This document shows, piece after piece, positions 1 through 11,490 of a DNA stretch of 64,000 nt (positions are counted from its first letter, which is position 1; each line of letters opens with the position of its first letter). Position numbers and translations under genes: made by a program. Source of the stretch: Macrosoma leucophasiata (Eukaryota > Arthropoda > Insecta > Lepidoptera > Hedylidae). The DNA is taken from the NCBI GenBank assembly GCA_036365455.1, contig JAWQUS010000026.1:14340001-14404000 (forward strand), written 5' to 3'. The notes below the pieces were generated by a model that was not told the origin of the DNA, made no database searches, and worked only from the letters and a program-made list of their open reading frames with translations.

Positions 1-164
1 CATAAATAAAGTTATAAGTAAACCTTTGCGATTAGTTGACTACCCGCACATTTCGTACGCTGTACGAAAGTATAAGGGTACTTTTAGCGACCATACTTAG
101 TCGGTTTCTCGTAATGTCTTTGTTTAATAAGTAGTTAAATGTAAATGAAAATATGATATAATCT

Positions 165-705
165 GAGGTTGCTGAGGATTCCTCTTCCGATTCCTCACAA
201 TGCGGAAGTTCCGCAATATTTTGGGTTCCTCAACCGTTACCGCATCCTCATAAATAAAAGTAAAAAATCCTCTTCCGCTATCGCTTCCTCATAATTCAAG
301 AGGAATTTCCCTGCACATGCGCGTCGCGTATCCATGGCAACGCACACACCGCAGCGCGAAGCCACCCGCGCTGTTCCTTGCTAACCTTGCTTATTCTGGG
401 CTACGAAATCATCACCACTGGAGATGACGTTCTAAGAATGGTTTAGATTCATAGTTTGGTCCACTGGGAAATGCCCTTGTAATTAATTTTTGTGTATATA
501 CGTACCTAGTAATGCACAGGCGGACAGGTCAGCGGCTTTCAGGTTAGGTCTAGTAGTATTTATATTTCCTATCATCCTCTTTCTTCCTCTTCAGCTTCGT
601 CATCCGCATCGTCATCCTCAAAAAAAATCTTCCTCATCCGCATCCTCTAAATTGGCGCGAGCAAATTTCTCTTCCTCCTTCTCTTCCACATAATCACTTC
701 CTCAA
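165..705. repeat. Two CCTCTTCC/TCATCC-type polypyrimidine tracts
   Basis: Stretches 165-300 and 570-705 are degenerate repeats of CCTCTTCCGCATCCTCA-like units on the + strand. The open frame across the second tract (Ser-rich) is low complexity and not convincing as a gene. Between them (300-570) is GC-richer DNA with no recognised feature. Confidence 0.5.
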
Positions 706-737
706 CAACTCTAATAATGTATACGAATGTGTTACAG

Positions 738-3700
738 ATTCGTGAGCTGGATGTGATCCCGGTGTTACTGGACTGCTGCAATATTGACGCACGCAATCCG
801 TGTATCCTTTTTGATGTACGTTGGTTCTTCTGTAGTAACCGCCTAATGAAATTGTTGTTGAAGTCCTTTTTTATTATAGAAATTAAACTTGCGGATTTTC
901 TCGGGTATACAACACTCCCAAACTTCTTCATACACCCGACGTTTCGGTCACTTTCCAGCTACCGTGGTCACGGGCTGACTAATTCGACGATGTTCAGCCT
1001 GGTCTTATATAGCTGAGACAGAACAGAGTCCTTTTTTATGTAACGAAGGTGGTAAACAAGCATACGGTGGTAGAGCTCCAGTGACGGAGCTCGCGGGAGT
1101 AAGCACCACCGCATTACCTAATATACTTGCCACTTAATGGTAGTGTTCAGCACTATCGTGTTCCGGTCAGGTAATGTACGGCCCTGTAATTTCCGGCACA
1201 GAGGCATAACACCTTAGGCCTCAGGAGTGGCAACGCGTCTGTATTTTGACCTTGGTGTTTGTGTGGGTGTCTATAGGCTGCAGTCATCACTTAACATCAA
1301 TGTGAACTGCATGCTTGTTTGCCACTTCCATAAAATACAAAAAAATAAAAAAATATGGTTCACATGGAAGTTGATTGATGACTGCTGCCTATAGTCACAA
1401 AAACAAGAGGTCAAAATGCAAATGTTACCACCCCTGATACCTTAGTTGTTGTCTCTGTGATAGTTATTACGGGGCCATACATTACCATCTAACCGGAACA
1501 CGATAGTGCTGAACACTACCACTTGGCTTTTTCTGCTTATTTCTCTTATTTTAAGTCTGCTGGCTTCGTAAATGAATTTATTTTTTTTAAATAATATATT
1601 TCTTTATGTGCTGTACAGTAATAATGCAGTGGGTTATTTTTGCCGTTCGCAATCTATGCGAGAACTGTCCGGAGAATAAGGTTCTTGTTATACTTTTATT
1701 GTATTTGTTTTATATTATTTCGCATTAACACATGCTTGTGAAATATATTTTATTTTAAAGTAAAATGGAAAGAAAAATTTAAAAATATATTTAATTTAAT
1801 AATTTTATTTAATTTTCCTTTCCATTTTACTTTAAAATAAAATATATTTCACAAGCATGTGTTAATGCGAAATAATATAAAACAATTATTAAGGGTAAAA
1901 GCGACTTCTTTACGATATTCAATAAACTGCAAAGTCTATTATATCGGTTGCCTAACTAGCATGGTTCGGCAATAGATGGCGCTGCTGCTACCATAAAGCA
2001 ATGCAATAAATGTGAAGGAAAGATTTGACAAATCGTCCAGGACTTCAGTAGCTCAATTGGAAGAGCGGCTGGACTAGATTCCCAGTAGGCCGCGAGTTCG
2101 AGTCTCGCCTGAAGTCAAATTTTTCGTTCCATTTTACTTTAAAATAAAATTTTATTGTATTTTACCAAATAACACATCATTGGGTAAATAATGTAAGATG
2201 CTAACTCCGATTTAAGAAAATGGATAAGTGGATCCGGCCGTCCTTTTTCTACTCGATTGCAGCGCCAATCCAATGATCGCAGCGCCACCTATCGGGTCCA
2301 ATTGTGAATCGGTGGCATTCCTGAACTCTTTGTTAATTTGTTCCTGAACCTCCTCCCCCGTGACAAAGGATTCAGGAGTCAACAATTTTCATAGAAATAA
2401 ATCGGTAAATTTTTGAAGACTTCATGAAACTTCTAAATTGGAGGAATAAGGAGGTTGGATTATTAAGCTGATGACATGCAAGTGAAATGATGTACATTTT
2501 CTTTAAAAAAACATTTAAAAGGTACTTCCTATTTTTCATAGATATATAATTTAAATAAATAAAAATACGCTTACACTCACAGCCCCACAGTAGGTATAAA
2601 CCTGTGTTGTGGGTGCCGTTGTACACATACAACACATACACAATTACAACAAAAACACATAATAATTGTTAGTATCATTCATACAGTTCAAAAGCCAACA
2701 TTACGAATGTAGACGGTCACATCGAACAATGTCAATCAGTCATCATCATCATCATATCAGCCGAACGATGTCCACTACTGGACCAAAGCCCCCCGATCCC
2801 CCAAAATAAGGGGGATTTTTTTTAATGTTATGGAAGTGGCGAACAAGCATGCAGTTCACATTGATGACGACTGCAGCCTATAGATACCCACACAAAGACC
2901 AAGGTCAAAATGCAGATGCGTTACCACTCCTGAGGCCTAAGGTATTATGCCTCTGTGCCGGAAATTACAAGGCCATACATTACCACCTGACCGGAACACG
3001 ATAGTGCTGAACACTACCACTTAGCGGCAAGTATATTAGGTAATGCGTGGCGCCTACGCCCGCGAGCTCCGTCACTGGAGCTCTACCACCAGTGAAAATA
3101 TGGGATATGCCACAATCGCCACGCTTGCCATGCGGATTGGCGATCGCAGTAGCGGTAGACTAGTAGCGGAGTGCACTTACTACCCCACTGAAATGGTTTG
3201 ACCGCCATTGTTCTGTTTACTGACTACACTAGTGGAAGAATTCTCTTCCATCGACAAAAAAGTAATAATACTAAGACCGATTTTTATCCTAAAATGAATC
3301 GGAACGATTTTATTCTCGAAAAACTATTTTTAAGCGCCATTTTTCCAATATATACATACGGTATAAGCGCCAAAGATACAAGGCGGCAAAATGTAGACTG
3401 AAAAGAGCACGTCTTAAACTCCCGAAAAACTTTCCAAGTAAAACTACCTAATGACTGGACTAATAGTTTTAATAAATAACACTAATAATAGATAGATAAG
3501 TATATTTTTTTATCCTGAACACTACAATTTGTGGGTAGATAGAATAGAATAGCTTTATTTGTAACAACAACATAAACACTAAAACTAAGAACACAAAATC
3601 AAAATGGTTACAAAGAGGTCCCCAATTCAGCATAAAGGTGATCATGCGAGCGGCGCTGGTCTTCCATTGGGGCCGATTTTGTGACATATAGGACCTAAAT

Positions 3701-4360
3701 TACGCCAGCAAAACGTCTGTCAACTACAATAGACAATTTTGTTAAAAATTGGCTGATACACGGTACACGTTATAACGATGTATGCTTTAAATAATTTATT
3801 CTATATTGACGTTCATATCTATGAAATTTAAAATAGTAATATTATAACCAAAAACAAAGATAACTAAATAAAAATAATAGGCGTTATAAAAAACAGTGTA
3901 CTGTTGTAACGTGTTATCACAGTCTAAAGAAAACGAACATGTTAATTACCTACAGTCAACCTTGAAATATAAACTGACGTGAAACACGACCGTTATTGAA
4001 CTAAAAACTAAATTTGACAACCCTGAACCATTTGCGTATATGTGAAGGAAGGCGGCATTTTGCAAAACTTAAAAGGCGATAAACTACTTTATGTACTTAT
4101 ACTGTGGTGTTATCGTTAGTTGCCGTTGCGAACAGTTCAGATAGGCGCTTCATGATGCGGCGCCTACACCCTCGAGATCCGGCACCACAGGTCTACCCAC
4201 CAGTGATAACAATGTTTTTTTTTATATTTTCCAGGAAGTGATATCGAAAATCACGCTGCAGGGTCCAGTTGATAACGAAGTGCTTCAAGAAATGGGCCTC
4301 ACTCTTCACACGGACTTACAAGGCAACTCCGTCCGAATTGCGCCCTTACCACGAAACTAG
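738..4360 (+). CDS. ATXN10: Ataxin-10 homologue, last three exons (5' end outside window)
   Basis: Three exons join in frame: 738-801 (starts phase 0, ends phase 1), 1619-1680 (ends phase 0) and 4235-4360 (stop TAG). They encode 83 residues. Exon 1 reads IRELDVIPVLLDCCNIDARN, exon 2 reads MQWVIFAVRNLCENCPENK, and the last exon starts EVISKITLQGPVDNEVLQEM. Order and spacing match the C-terminal domain of ataxin-10 (EL-GIP-IL--CNID--NP---EWVIYAIRNL, then --LIAKM). Ataxin-10 is a cytosolic armadillo-type protein linked to neuronal survival and cytokinesis. Donors are GTATCC and GTTCTT, both weak; acceptors are TTACAG, TGTACAG and TTTTCCAG. A polyadenylation signal follows at 4395. The introns hold BMC1-like retroposons and a tRNA-like repeat. 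Upstream exons were not found in 1-737. The assignment is an inference from motif memory, but the frame and phase fit is direct. Confidence 0.85.
895..985. repeat. Fragment of dispersed repeat containing CCCGACGTTTCGGTC
   Basis: Nearly the same sequence occurs at 49386-49476, including the CTTGCGGATTTTCTC start and the AGCTACCGTGGTCA end. It lies in the first visible intron of the ataxin-10 homologue. Confidence 0.6.
1063..1353 (+). mobile_element. BMC1-like short retroposon, near full length
   Basis: It begins at GGTGGTAGAGCTCCAGTGAC and ends in an A-rich tail after TTGCCACTTCCATAAA. It shares landmarks with the family: GTGTTCAGCACTATCGTG, GGCCTCAGGAGTGG and GTCTATAGGCTGCAGTCATC. A 32-base piece of an oppositely oriented copy (1031-1062) abuts its 5' end. 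Confidence 0.85.
1354..1527 (-). mobile_element. BMC1-like retroposon, partial, tail-to-tail with previous copy
   Basis: It is the opposite-strand copy of the same family, missing its terminal 'GGTGGTAGAG' part. With the preceding copy it forms an inverted pair inside the ataxin-10 intron, ending about 90 bp before an exon. Confidence 0.8.
1697..1886. repeat. Inverted repeat, collapsed copy of the tRNA-bearing palindromic element
   Basis: The sequence from TTGTTTTATATTATTTCGC to about 1771 is reverse-complementary to 1820-1886 (CAAGCATGTGTTAATGCGAA). The same terminal sequence flanks the tRNA-like arm of the unit at 45157-45532. Here the tRNA-like portions are absent. Confidence 0.7.
1958..2160 (+). 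repeat. tRNA-like repeat, half copy of a palindromic element
   Basis: Positions 2041-2116 fold as a tRNA: stem ACTTCAG/CTGAAGT, D arm GCTC/GAGC, T arm GCGAG-TTCGAGT-CTCGC, A box TAGCTCAATTGG. The anticodon loop has 9 bases (ACTAGATTC) instead of 7. The same tRNA-like module, with the same flanks, occurs twice in inverted orientation at 45157-45532. It is therefore called a tRNA-derived repeat, not a functional tRNA gene. Confidence 0.7.
2572..2642 (-). repeat. SINE body fragment (CAACGGCACCC family)
   Basis: On the - strand it matches the block at 16975-17043 and the body of the SINE at 26289-26480: GTACAACGGCACCC, ACACAGGTTTATACC and GGGGCTGTGAGTGTAAGCG. Confidence 0.6.
2815..3093 (-). mobile_element. 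BMC1-like short retroposon, near full length
   Basis: It starts with the reversed A-tail TTTTTTTTAATG and ends at CTCTACCACCAGTGA on the + strand, with all family landmarks. It is in the last intron of the ataxin-10 homologue. A further fragment of the 5' end lies at 4158-4203, just before the terminal exon. Confidence 0.85.
3100..3260. repeat. Dispersed repeat with GGATTGGCGATCGCAGT core
   Basis: The core recurs at 8550-8600 (inverted), 32983-33030 and 36308-36350, and an associated TCTTCCACT/TAGCGGAGAA block recurs at 8410-8455 and 59095-59125. The repeated GCATGCGGATTGGC string and neighbouring AGAATTC palindromes suggest a MITE family. No coding capacity is seen. Confidence 0.5.
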
Positions 4361-4394
4361 TCATAGTTAATAATCAATATTCAATGTGAACTCA

Positions 4395-4400
4395 AATAAA
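4395..4400 (+). promoter_or_regulatory. Polyadenylation signal AATAAA of the ataxin-10 homologue
   Basis: AATAAA lies 35 bases after the TAG stop of the last ataxin-10 exon, a normal spacing for a short 3' UTR. Confidence 0.6.
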
Positions 4401-4552
4401 ACATACAAGTATTCCTACCGTTTAAATTTTGTGTATTTTTCCATTGATACCTGTATTAATGAATTTTGTTCGCCCATTTACTTAGTTCTAGATTATAGAT
4501 GTACCTAATGCGGGTTTTAAACGAATTCGCGTAGGTATTTTGTAACGTAACA

Positions 4553-4690
4553 TTGGGGTACCTCAAGGTAGCACATTGGGGTCCACGCTATTCCTGATAT
4601 ATGTCAACGAATTTGTCAAAAGAAACTAGTCAATGCAGATTACTGCAGACGTAATTTTGCTTGCAGATGATACTGTTCTCATATTTTATT
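4553..4690 (+). pseudogene. Decayed jockey/R1-like LINE reverse-transcriptase fragment
   Basis: The + frame reads GVPQGSTLGSTLFLIYVNEF, then a stop, then ITADVILLADDTVLIF. These are the conserved GxPQGS and ADD boxes of non-LTR reverse transcriptase. The segment between them is shortened and carries an in-frame TAG, so it is a dead fragment. It lies between the ataxin-10 and CZIB genes; no other feature is recognised in 4401-5500. Confidence 0.75.
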
Positions 4691-5511
4691 GGTCCTACAT
4701 GTTTCAGTATACAACGGTTTACTGAGGATGAATTACCATTTATAATAACTTTGCCGGCAGATAATCTGGCTCTCGACATCGACTGAAACTGAAAGAACTA
4801 AGTTATCCAAGGTCAGAGACTGTACTTGCGATACTCTTACGCGTGTTACTGACAAAGTAATAAGAAATAACCGTAGATCACATAATTTACATGAAAGATT
4901 CGAGTAGAAGCAATATCGAAACTCATAAAGAAATCAATTCATGTTTTCAAATTACTGCGAGTAGTAGCGGATTAAATATTACTCTTTCAGACATATAATT
5001 AACTTGGCAAATCTATGATCACGTATTGTATCTGCTTGTAAAGAAGCGCAGCAAAAAGTAATTTGATTGAAGGAAGTGGAGCGCGTGCTCAACGTGCTCT
5101 TCTAAAAGTGATTCTGTTTTTTTTTTCTTTTCGCCACTTAACCACTGATCTTTACGACACATGCAAGTTGTCTTAAAGGTGGTGGTTATATGTCTACGCT
5201 TTACAAAGTGTTCATCTCTCAATGTCTAATGAGATACCATAATTATTAAAATCGCATAGTTAGTGGCAAGAAATGTAATGCTAATGTGCCTGCATTTAAA
5301 TGTATTGTTTCTTGGAGGCATTATAACCATGTCTCGCCTATCCTATTTAATGCTTAAAACTAAAGCACCAATTTCAACAATGAACACAAACAAGTTAAAA
5401 ATAACTTTTTTTAATCCTCTACTGCATGAATGATGAAAAATAGGAATTCAAAAATATTTGATAGTTATTTAGGCTTTATTTCAGGATCAATTTATTTTTA
5501 TTTTACTTTAC

Positions 5512-5560
5512 CTCTGCCTACCCCTTCGGGGATTACAGGCGTGAAGTTACGTTTTTTTTT
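5512..5560 (+). repeat. 3' tail fragment of a tRNA-headed SINE
   Basis: It contains CTCTGCCTACCCCTTCGGGG and AGGCGTGAAGTTACGT followed by a T run. It matches the 3' ends of the SINEs at 19690-19975 and 20950-21256. Confidence 0.65.
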
Positions 5561-5792
5561 TTTTATTTTAGGATTAGACTACACTAAATAGTCTAGTGGC
5601 CTCAGCGTACATCGGAACAGCCAAAAAAAAAAACGTATTTGTTGACATCACGTCAATGTCATTTGTTGACATTTGACTTGCTATTGGGTTCGTGTTTAAT
5701 TTTTCAATGTTTTTCTAGAAATTGTGGCGACCGGTAGATAAATTTTATTAATATCATTGAATAGACAATTAATTATTCCGTAAAACATAGAT

Positions 5793-8125
5793 ATGGTGAA
5801 AATAGCTCTTCAAATTAAAGCAACGTTGGAATGCGTAGAAAAGTTATACACAAACCATCCGCACTACCAATGGTTTTTGAAACTAAAGTGTGGTAGTTGC
5901 GGCGAAGAAACTGAGAAGTTTCACGACTTAACAGAAGCTGAGAAATTCCAATTGAAACACAACAGGTCAGAAACCAATCTCCTGATTAAGTGCAAGCTAT
6001 GTTCAAGGGAAAACAGCATTGATGTCATTGATGGGAGCAACGGTATGTATAAACAATTTCTTTTTTAATTATATTTGAAGGGGCGGTTCGCCATAGGCCT
6101 CCGGTTCTGGGCGCTTCCACAAAGGTCGTCTGAGTTTTTAATCATTAATGTTTCACACCAAATTTCAGAGATATTTAAGGCCCATGAAGGGAAATGTCGA
6201 TTTTAGTTGGTTCCTTAAAGTTCTTGCTTTAATTTATTATTGATATAAAATTATTTCTTTGTTACAGGAGCATTTACAAACAATGATCTTGGTAAATTCA
6301 AGACTTTAGTAATATTTGACTGTCGAGGTGTGGAACCTGTAGATTTTGAACCTAAGTCAGGATGGATCGCAGAGGCTGAAAATGATGGTATGATGTTTTG
6401 GAGAATTTTAGGAGGGTAGCACTGGCTTATTATGTTTGATCTATTGTTTGGTCCAGTGGTTTGTGGTATCTCCAATTTATTTAACTTTCTGCTGCTTCTC
6501 TTTCACTCACTGCTCCACCCTGTGAGTGTAAAAATTGTTAATTTCAATAGTAGGTAATATGCTAAATGTTAAAAAACATCAATAGGCCATGTAAATAAAA
6601 ATAAAATTACTAATTTTACTGGTGGTAGAGCGCCAGTGACGGAGCTTGCGGGCGTAGGCACCACTGCATTACCTAATATATTGCTGCTAAATGGTAGTGT
6701 TCTGCACTATTGCGTTCCAGTCAGGTGGTAATGTATGGCTCTGTAATTTCCGGCACAGAGGCATAACACCTCAGGCCTCAGGAGTGGCAGCGCATCTGCA
6801 TTTTAACCTCTGGTCATTGTGTTTGTGTCTATAGGCTGCAGTCATCACTTACCATCAATGTGAACTGCATGCTAGTATGCCACTTTTATTACATTAAAAA
6901 GAAAAAATAGAATATTTCCTTACACTTGTCTCAGAGTCCATGCCGGAAGTGTACTTAACAATTTTATAATTTTATGCTAAATGGCAGTTATATATCATGA
7001 TAATTTGTTCCAATGTTATGTTTTATAGACTGCATTAAAACTTCTAGATATTTCACTACACTACTTTTACTTTTTCTTTCCTACTTACATTCCTAGACCT
7101 ACATTTTTGGATCTCTGTACCATAGACTATGGAGACAGCATAGAAATACTTTTGGCCAACTAGGTTAATTTGTTTTTCCCTTTTGTATTAGGCAGTGTGG
7201 ATTTCGAAAACATGTTTCAGCTATTTTATACAATACTAGCTTTTGCCCGCGACTTCGTTCGCGTGGACTTCAGGTTCGTCCCGTCTAGTCTAGTAATAAG
7301 TAAGAAATACGGTAACTAAGCACTCTCAGCGATGAGCCACTTCTTCCCCACCGCACCTACCCCGCTCCCCCCACGCCCCGTTCGCCTGGCGCCGCTGCCG
7401 GTATTTATCACCGAAACGGTATTTATCGCCGAAATTGCTATGACTCTGCATTTTAAATCTGTGATATCTTCGAAAATATTTATTTAATTTACATGCTGTA
7501 AAAAGCCATATTGATCTTTATTAAATGCACCATGTATTTAAGATACTTAATTGGATAAGGATTAATACTGTATTGCTTAAAATCGCTTCGTAAATAAGCC
7601 ATTATTTCTCGTACAAAGTAAAGGATAAAAAATGGTTATTGTGGGTTATTCCTAAGAGATAAACATATACCATCACGGACTTTTTTGTAGACCTTTTTAA
7701 GTTGTACAATACTGTAGTAAATTGTTTTGATCTATCTTGTAGGATTCAGTCAGCGTTTGCAATGTAAGCGCAAAAAATGTGTTTTTTCTACGACCTCACA
7801 TTAAAAACCTCAAAAATTGTAGCCTATGTGTTATTCTGATGTATAAGCTATAGCCTATGTGTTATTCTGATGTATAAGCTATATTGTGGTAAAGTTTCAT
7901 TCAAATCCATTCAGTAGTTTTTACGTGAAAGAGTAACAAACATCCATACATCCATACTTACAAACTTTCGCCTTTATAATAGTAGTATATATACAATATT
8001 TCATTTCAGGTAAAAAATTTGAAGATGTGGATTTATCAGAGAAGGAATGGGTAGACTATGATGAAAAAAATCAAACATCTGTTGGAGTGTATGAACTGGA
8101 GTGGCAGTTTATTAAAGTCAAGTGA
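5793..8125 (+). CDS. CZIB: CXXC-motif zinc-binding protein (C1orf123/UPF0587 family), complete
   Basis: Three exons (5793-6042, 6268-6387, 8010-8125) give 161 residues; human CZIB has about 160. Junction phases are 1 and 1, with donors GTATGT and GTATGA and acceptors TTACAG and TTTCAG. The protein starts [20 protein letters not shown]. It has two CXXC pairs, C33-G-S-C36 and C67-K-L-C70, the zinc ligands expected for this small cytosolic family. The C-terminus ends [13 protein letters not shown]. Family function is poorly known (zinc binding, heavy-metal-associated). Intron 2 (1622 bp) carries a BMC1-like retroposon and a Helitron-like element. AATAAA at 8129 overlaps the end of the gene. The ATG is the first in frame and fits family length. 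Confidence 0.95.
6618..6908 (+). mobile_element. BMC1-like short retroposon in CZIB intron 2
   Basis: It starts ACTGGTGGTAGAGCGCC and ends TTACATTAAAAAGAAAAAA, same sense as the gene, with all family landmarks. Confidence 0.85.
7236..7992 (-). mobile_element. Helitron-like (Lep1-type) element in CZIB intron 2
   Basis: Read on the - strand it starts at TTTATAATACTACTAT-like sequence with GCGAAAGTTTG and ends in a GC hairpin (CGCGAACGAAGTCGCGGG) followed by CTAG, as Helitrons end in CTRR. Near 7827-7885 a 31-bp unit (TAGCCTATGTGTTATTCTGA core) is tandemly duplicated. No Rep/helicase ORF is present, so it is non-autonomous. Confidence 0.55.
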
Positions 8126-8289
8126 TTTAATAAATATAACAAACATGTATTTATTTATGGATGAAAGCATTTCATGAGCAATATTTTGATGAAGTAATTT
8201 TATTGCATTATTAAATTTATTTTTACATTGATTCTATTTTTATTGTTATTTATTTACAATAATTCCTAATAGTTGCGATTATGGTGTAA

Positions 8290-8660
8290 TCTCCCCTATG
8301 ACTCACAACATTGTTGTTTGTAAAACAGAAGGCTTTTGCCCAGCAAATCCAGTATTGTACTTACTGCCATTTATTTTGTTTTGTTGGGACGTGACGACCC
8401 TACCGCCCTCTAGCGGAGAAATTTTCTTCCACTGGAAGAGAATTCTTCCACTAGCACAGTCAGTCAACCGAACAATAGCGGTCAAACCATTCCAATAGGG
8501 CGGGAAGGGCAGCAGCGTCCTGTGATAAAAACTACCGTCACTGCGATCGCCAATCCGTCTGCCAAGTCTGGCGATTATGGCATATTCTCCCCTTATGACG
8601 TACAACACTGTTGTGGGCGTCTTTGGGGTAGGCTTTGTCCAACATTTGACGTTTTTCAAC
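8290..8660. repeat. Dispersed repeat block, GCGATCGC/TAGCGGAGAA family
   Basis: It shares the GCGGAGAA-TTCTTCCACT block with 3232-3250 and 59097-59115, and the inverted GCGATCGCCAATCCG core with 3135 and 32995. Open frames on both strands (8298-8498, 8303-8659) lie wholly inside the repeat and are not called as genes. Confidence 0.5.
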
Positions 8661-8995
8661 TGGACTGATGATGAGACTTGTTTCTTGTCAAACTTACAAT
8701 ATTTTTAAAGACCTATCCAACGATTTCTTACGCAATAGGTTAAGCAAGAAAAAAATAGCATCCCTTCTTTCCGTCTTTGCTGGGTACACTGGGAATTCTT
8801 GTGGCGTTGGCATAGATATAAAAGGGCATGATCATAAGTTTAGTATTTACATTGAACTTGATGTGTTCTAAGTTTTCGTGAGCTACAGATCCTCTAATAT
8901 CTTTGAAATAAAACTGTTTGTACGGATTTTATTATTAATATTCATTTAAAAAAATAATTATAATAAAAAGGGATTTGATTAATAATTAAATTTAA

Positions 8996-9252
8996 GATGC
9001 AGTTTACATTGATGTTAAGTGATGACTGCAGCCTATAGACACCCACACAATGACTAGAGGTCTAAATGCAGATGTGTTGCCACTCCTGAGGCCTAAGGTG
9101 TTATCCCTCTGTGCCGGCAATTACAGGGCCGTATATTACCACCTGACCGGAACACGATAGTGCTGAACCATTACCATTTAGCGGCAAGTATATTAGGTAA
9201 TGCGGTGGTGCCTACGCACGCGAACTCCGTCACTGGAGCTCTACCACCAGTA
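8996..9252 (-). mobile_element. BMC1-like short retroposon
   Basis: Opposite-strand copy from GCAGTTTACATTGATG to CTCTACCACCAGTA, without its A-tail region. Confidence 0.8.
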
Positions 9253-9364
9253 GGGAGAGATTTATCTCGCCATTTTTAAAATCGACCTGACATTTCTATC
9301 CCTTTTCATAATCATAATCAGCTTACGTGGTCCGGATACTGCCCCGGGACAACCAAAAATCTGT

Positions 9365-9480
9365 TTTCGGTAGCTTAGCAGTGAAGCAGCTGGACTAGTT
9401 ATCCACGGAATGCAGGTTCGATTCTTGCCCAAAGTAAAATTTTTCTTTTCAAATTTCCTTTATTTTCTAAATAAAAGCAA
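9365..9480 (+). repeat. tRNA-like SINE fragment (GCAGCTGGACTAG family)
   Basis: GTGAAGCAGCTGGACTAG, then a B-box-like GGTTCGATTC, then a T-rich tail. The same order recurs at 20480-20580 and in the tRNA-like module at 2041-2116. Confidence 0.55.
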
Positions 9481-9747
9481 ACATGATCCAAGAGTCAGGA
9501 CAGGAACAAACGTTTCGGAGACGGGTCTCTACGCCTCTATTTCTTCACTAGTTATGCAGTTTTAAAGTCTATGTTCAACTTTTTTAAAACGCAATGTTAT
9601 GTTAATAATCGATAATATCCACTGAGAAAATACATGGTACAGCGGCAACGGCGTTATTAAGTGAAACTCATAATTATAGGTATACCAATTGAAAATTCTA
9701 GTTCTTCAAGACTAGAGAAAATCTAGAGTAAACGCCATGTTCGCGAT

Positions 9748-9879
9748 GTTATGGCCATACATTAACTTCTAAAACCGGAACACGATAGTGCTGAACACTA
9801 CCCTTTGGCGGCAGATAGATTAGGTAATTCGGTGGCGCCTACGCCCTCGAACTCCTACATTGGAACTCTACCACCAGTA
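9748..9879 (-). mobile_element. BMC1-like retroposon, 5' part only
   Basis: It covers ACCGGAACACGATAGTGC to TCTACCACCAGTAA; the tail half is missing and the copy is diverged. Confidence 0.7.
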
Positions 9880-10264
9880 AAACAGTTTAGAACAACTGTT
9901 TCCAATTACCTGTAAGCTCGAAACTGCGTCAGCTATTAAAAAATCTAAACGAACGCATGTCAATTAGCGCTGGCGTTAACCGCGGAATAGGAAGCAAGAT
10001 CGAAAGTGTGGTCACAGTCGAGTGGCGGGCGAAATCGCTCCATTCATACGGTCCATTTCAACAAAAACACTCTTTCCTGTCAACTCATCGGTGTTTAAGT
10101 TTATTTAATTCCCTAATCATATTTCTTATATTAGCGGAGTCGAAGGATTAAATTCAGAGATTGTGTCGGTCCTTCGAGTCCTTCGACATCGCAAAGGTTA
10201 AAAATATATTTACTAAAGACTAATAGACCACCCTAAACAGTTTCGAAGGAGCCTTGACTAACTG

Positions 10265-10555
10265 TGAGATTCACAGACCGCACTACGACTTTAATTTGAG
10301 CAAAGTACGCTTAGAACTGTCAAAACCCATACTGTAATGACAGTTCTAAGCATACTTTGCTCAAAGTAAAGTCGTAGTGCGGTCTATGAATCTCACCATA
10401 AGTGTCGGGTAGTGAAGACTTATGGTGAAATTCATGGATCGCACTACGACTTTACTTTGGGCAAAGTACGCTTAGAACTGTCAAAACCCATACTGAACTG
10501 ACAGTTCTAAGCATACTTAAGCTCAAAGTAAAGTCGTAGTGCGGTCTGTGAGTCT
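10265..10555. repeat. Tandem dimer of a palindromic MITE
   Basis: Two near-perfect palindromes, 10265-10396 and 10427-10555, share arms beginning GACCGCACTACGACTTTA and a centre AAAACCCATACTG. Each arm is about 55-60 bp. The same dimer arrangement occurs at 35616-35880. The short ORFs in 9957-10750 are not supported. Confidence 0.8.
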
Positions 10556-11490
10556 CTTGTGAATCGCTTTGTCTAGCGGTGGATGTCATTCGGCTGGAGT
10601 GATTATGATGATGATCAAATCTTGGCAAGTTCCATACACACAGCCAAAGTTATTAGATGAAGTTAGATTAACAATACACACGCTTTTCTATGAAAACTGC
10701 TTTAACCACCGTATGGAGCTTATCAATGAGGCGCGAGACAAACACACCTGAATTCACCTGATTAGTGTTTGATCACGTTACAAGACATCACAAAAATGGC
10801 GTATTTATCAGTTTGTACACGAGTATAATGACGTGATTATACTACAAAATCGAGACGTCCGTCGTTTTCCGTGTGAATGAGTTAGCTGGCAATACTCCCT
10901 CCCTGTTTTGACACGATATATTTGATAACGAACGATGTGATAGGTTCTCAAGAAAATTTGAGAATCTCTCGAACACTTTCCGGTAGGTATATTTATATAG
11001 ATATTTCTGCCTTACCTGATAGAGTGCATCAGCCAAAGACGTTAGAAGAGTAATTAATATCTTTGGTATCAGCTGTTACGTACAACATCCTATCCTATCT
11101 ATACTTATTAATTTCCGTTACACAGGCATAATAGACTTCAGGAGTGGCACCGCGTCTACATTAAAATCTGTGGTTTTATGAGTATTTAGATGGTTCTAGA
11201 CCACAGAATTGACTTATCATTTGAAATATATGTTTGTTTGTCTGTCATAGTATTTCTGGCAAAACTGCCTTAGTCACAACTTCATTTTTATCCCCTCTAT
11301 TCTGTAGTAGTAGCAAATGGCCGTCAATGGGGTATTATTGATAACACGTAAATATCACAGCATCACTCATTTAATCCACCTACACACTCACACATTTATA
11401 CACTACAAAGTAAATCTATTCTAAATCACGAAGTACCGTGACCCGTATTAAAACTAACTTTAAATTAAATATGGTCCATTACACATTAAC

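Noticed and set aside
717..1016. 99-codon + strand ORF as a gene
   Set aside because: Only 738-801 is coding (ataxin-10 exon); the rest reads through a splice donor into an intronic repeat.
2041..2116. Functional tRNA gene
   Set aside because: The fold is good but the anticodon loop has 9 bases and the same module recurs twice inside a repeat at 45157-45532.
8303..8659. 118-codon - strand ORF
   Set aside because: Lies entirely within a dispersed non-coding repeat that recurs at 3100-3260, 33000, 36300 and 59100.
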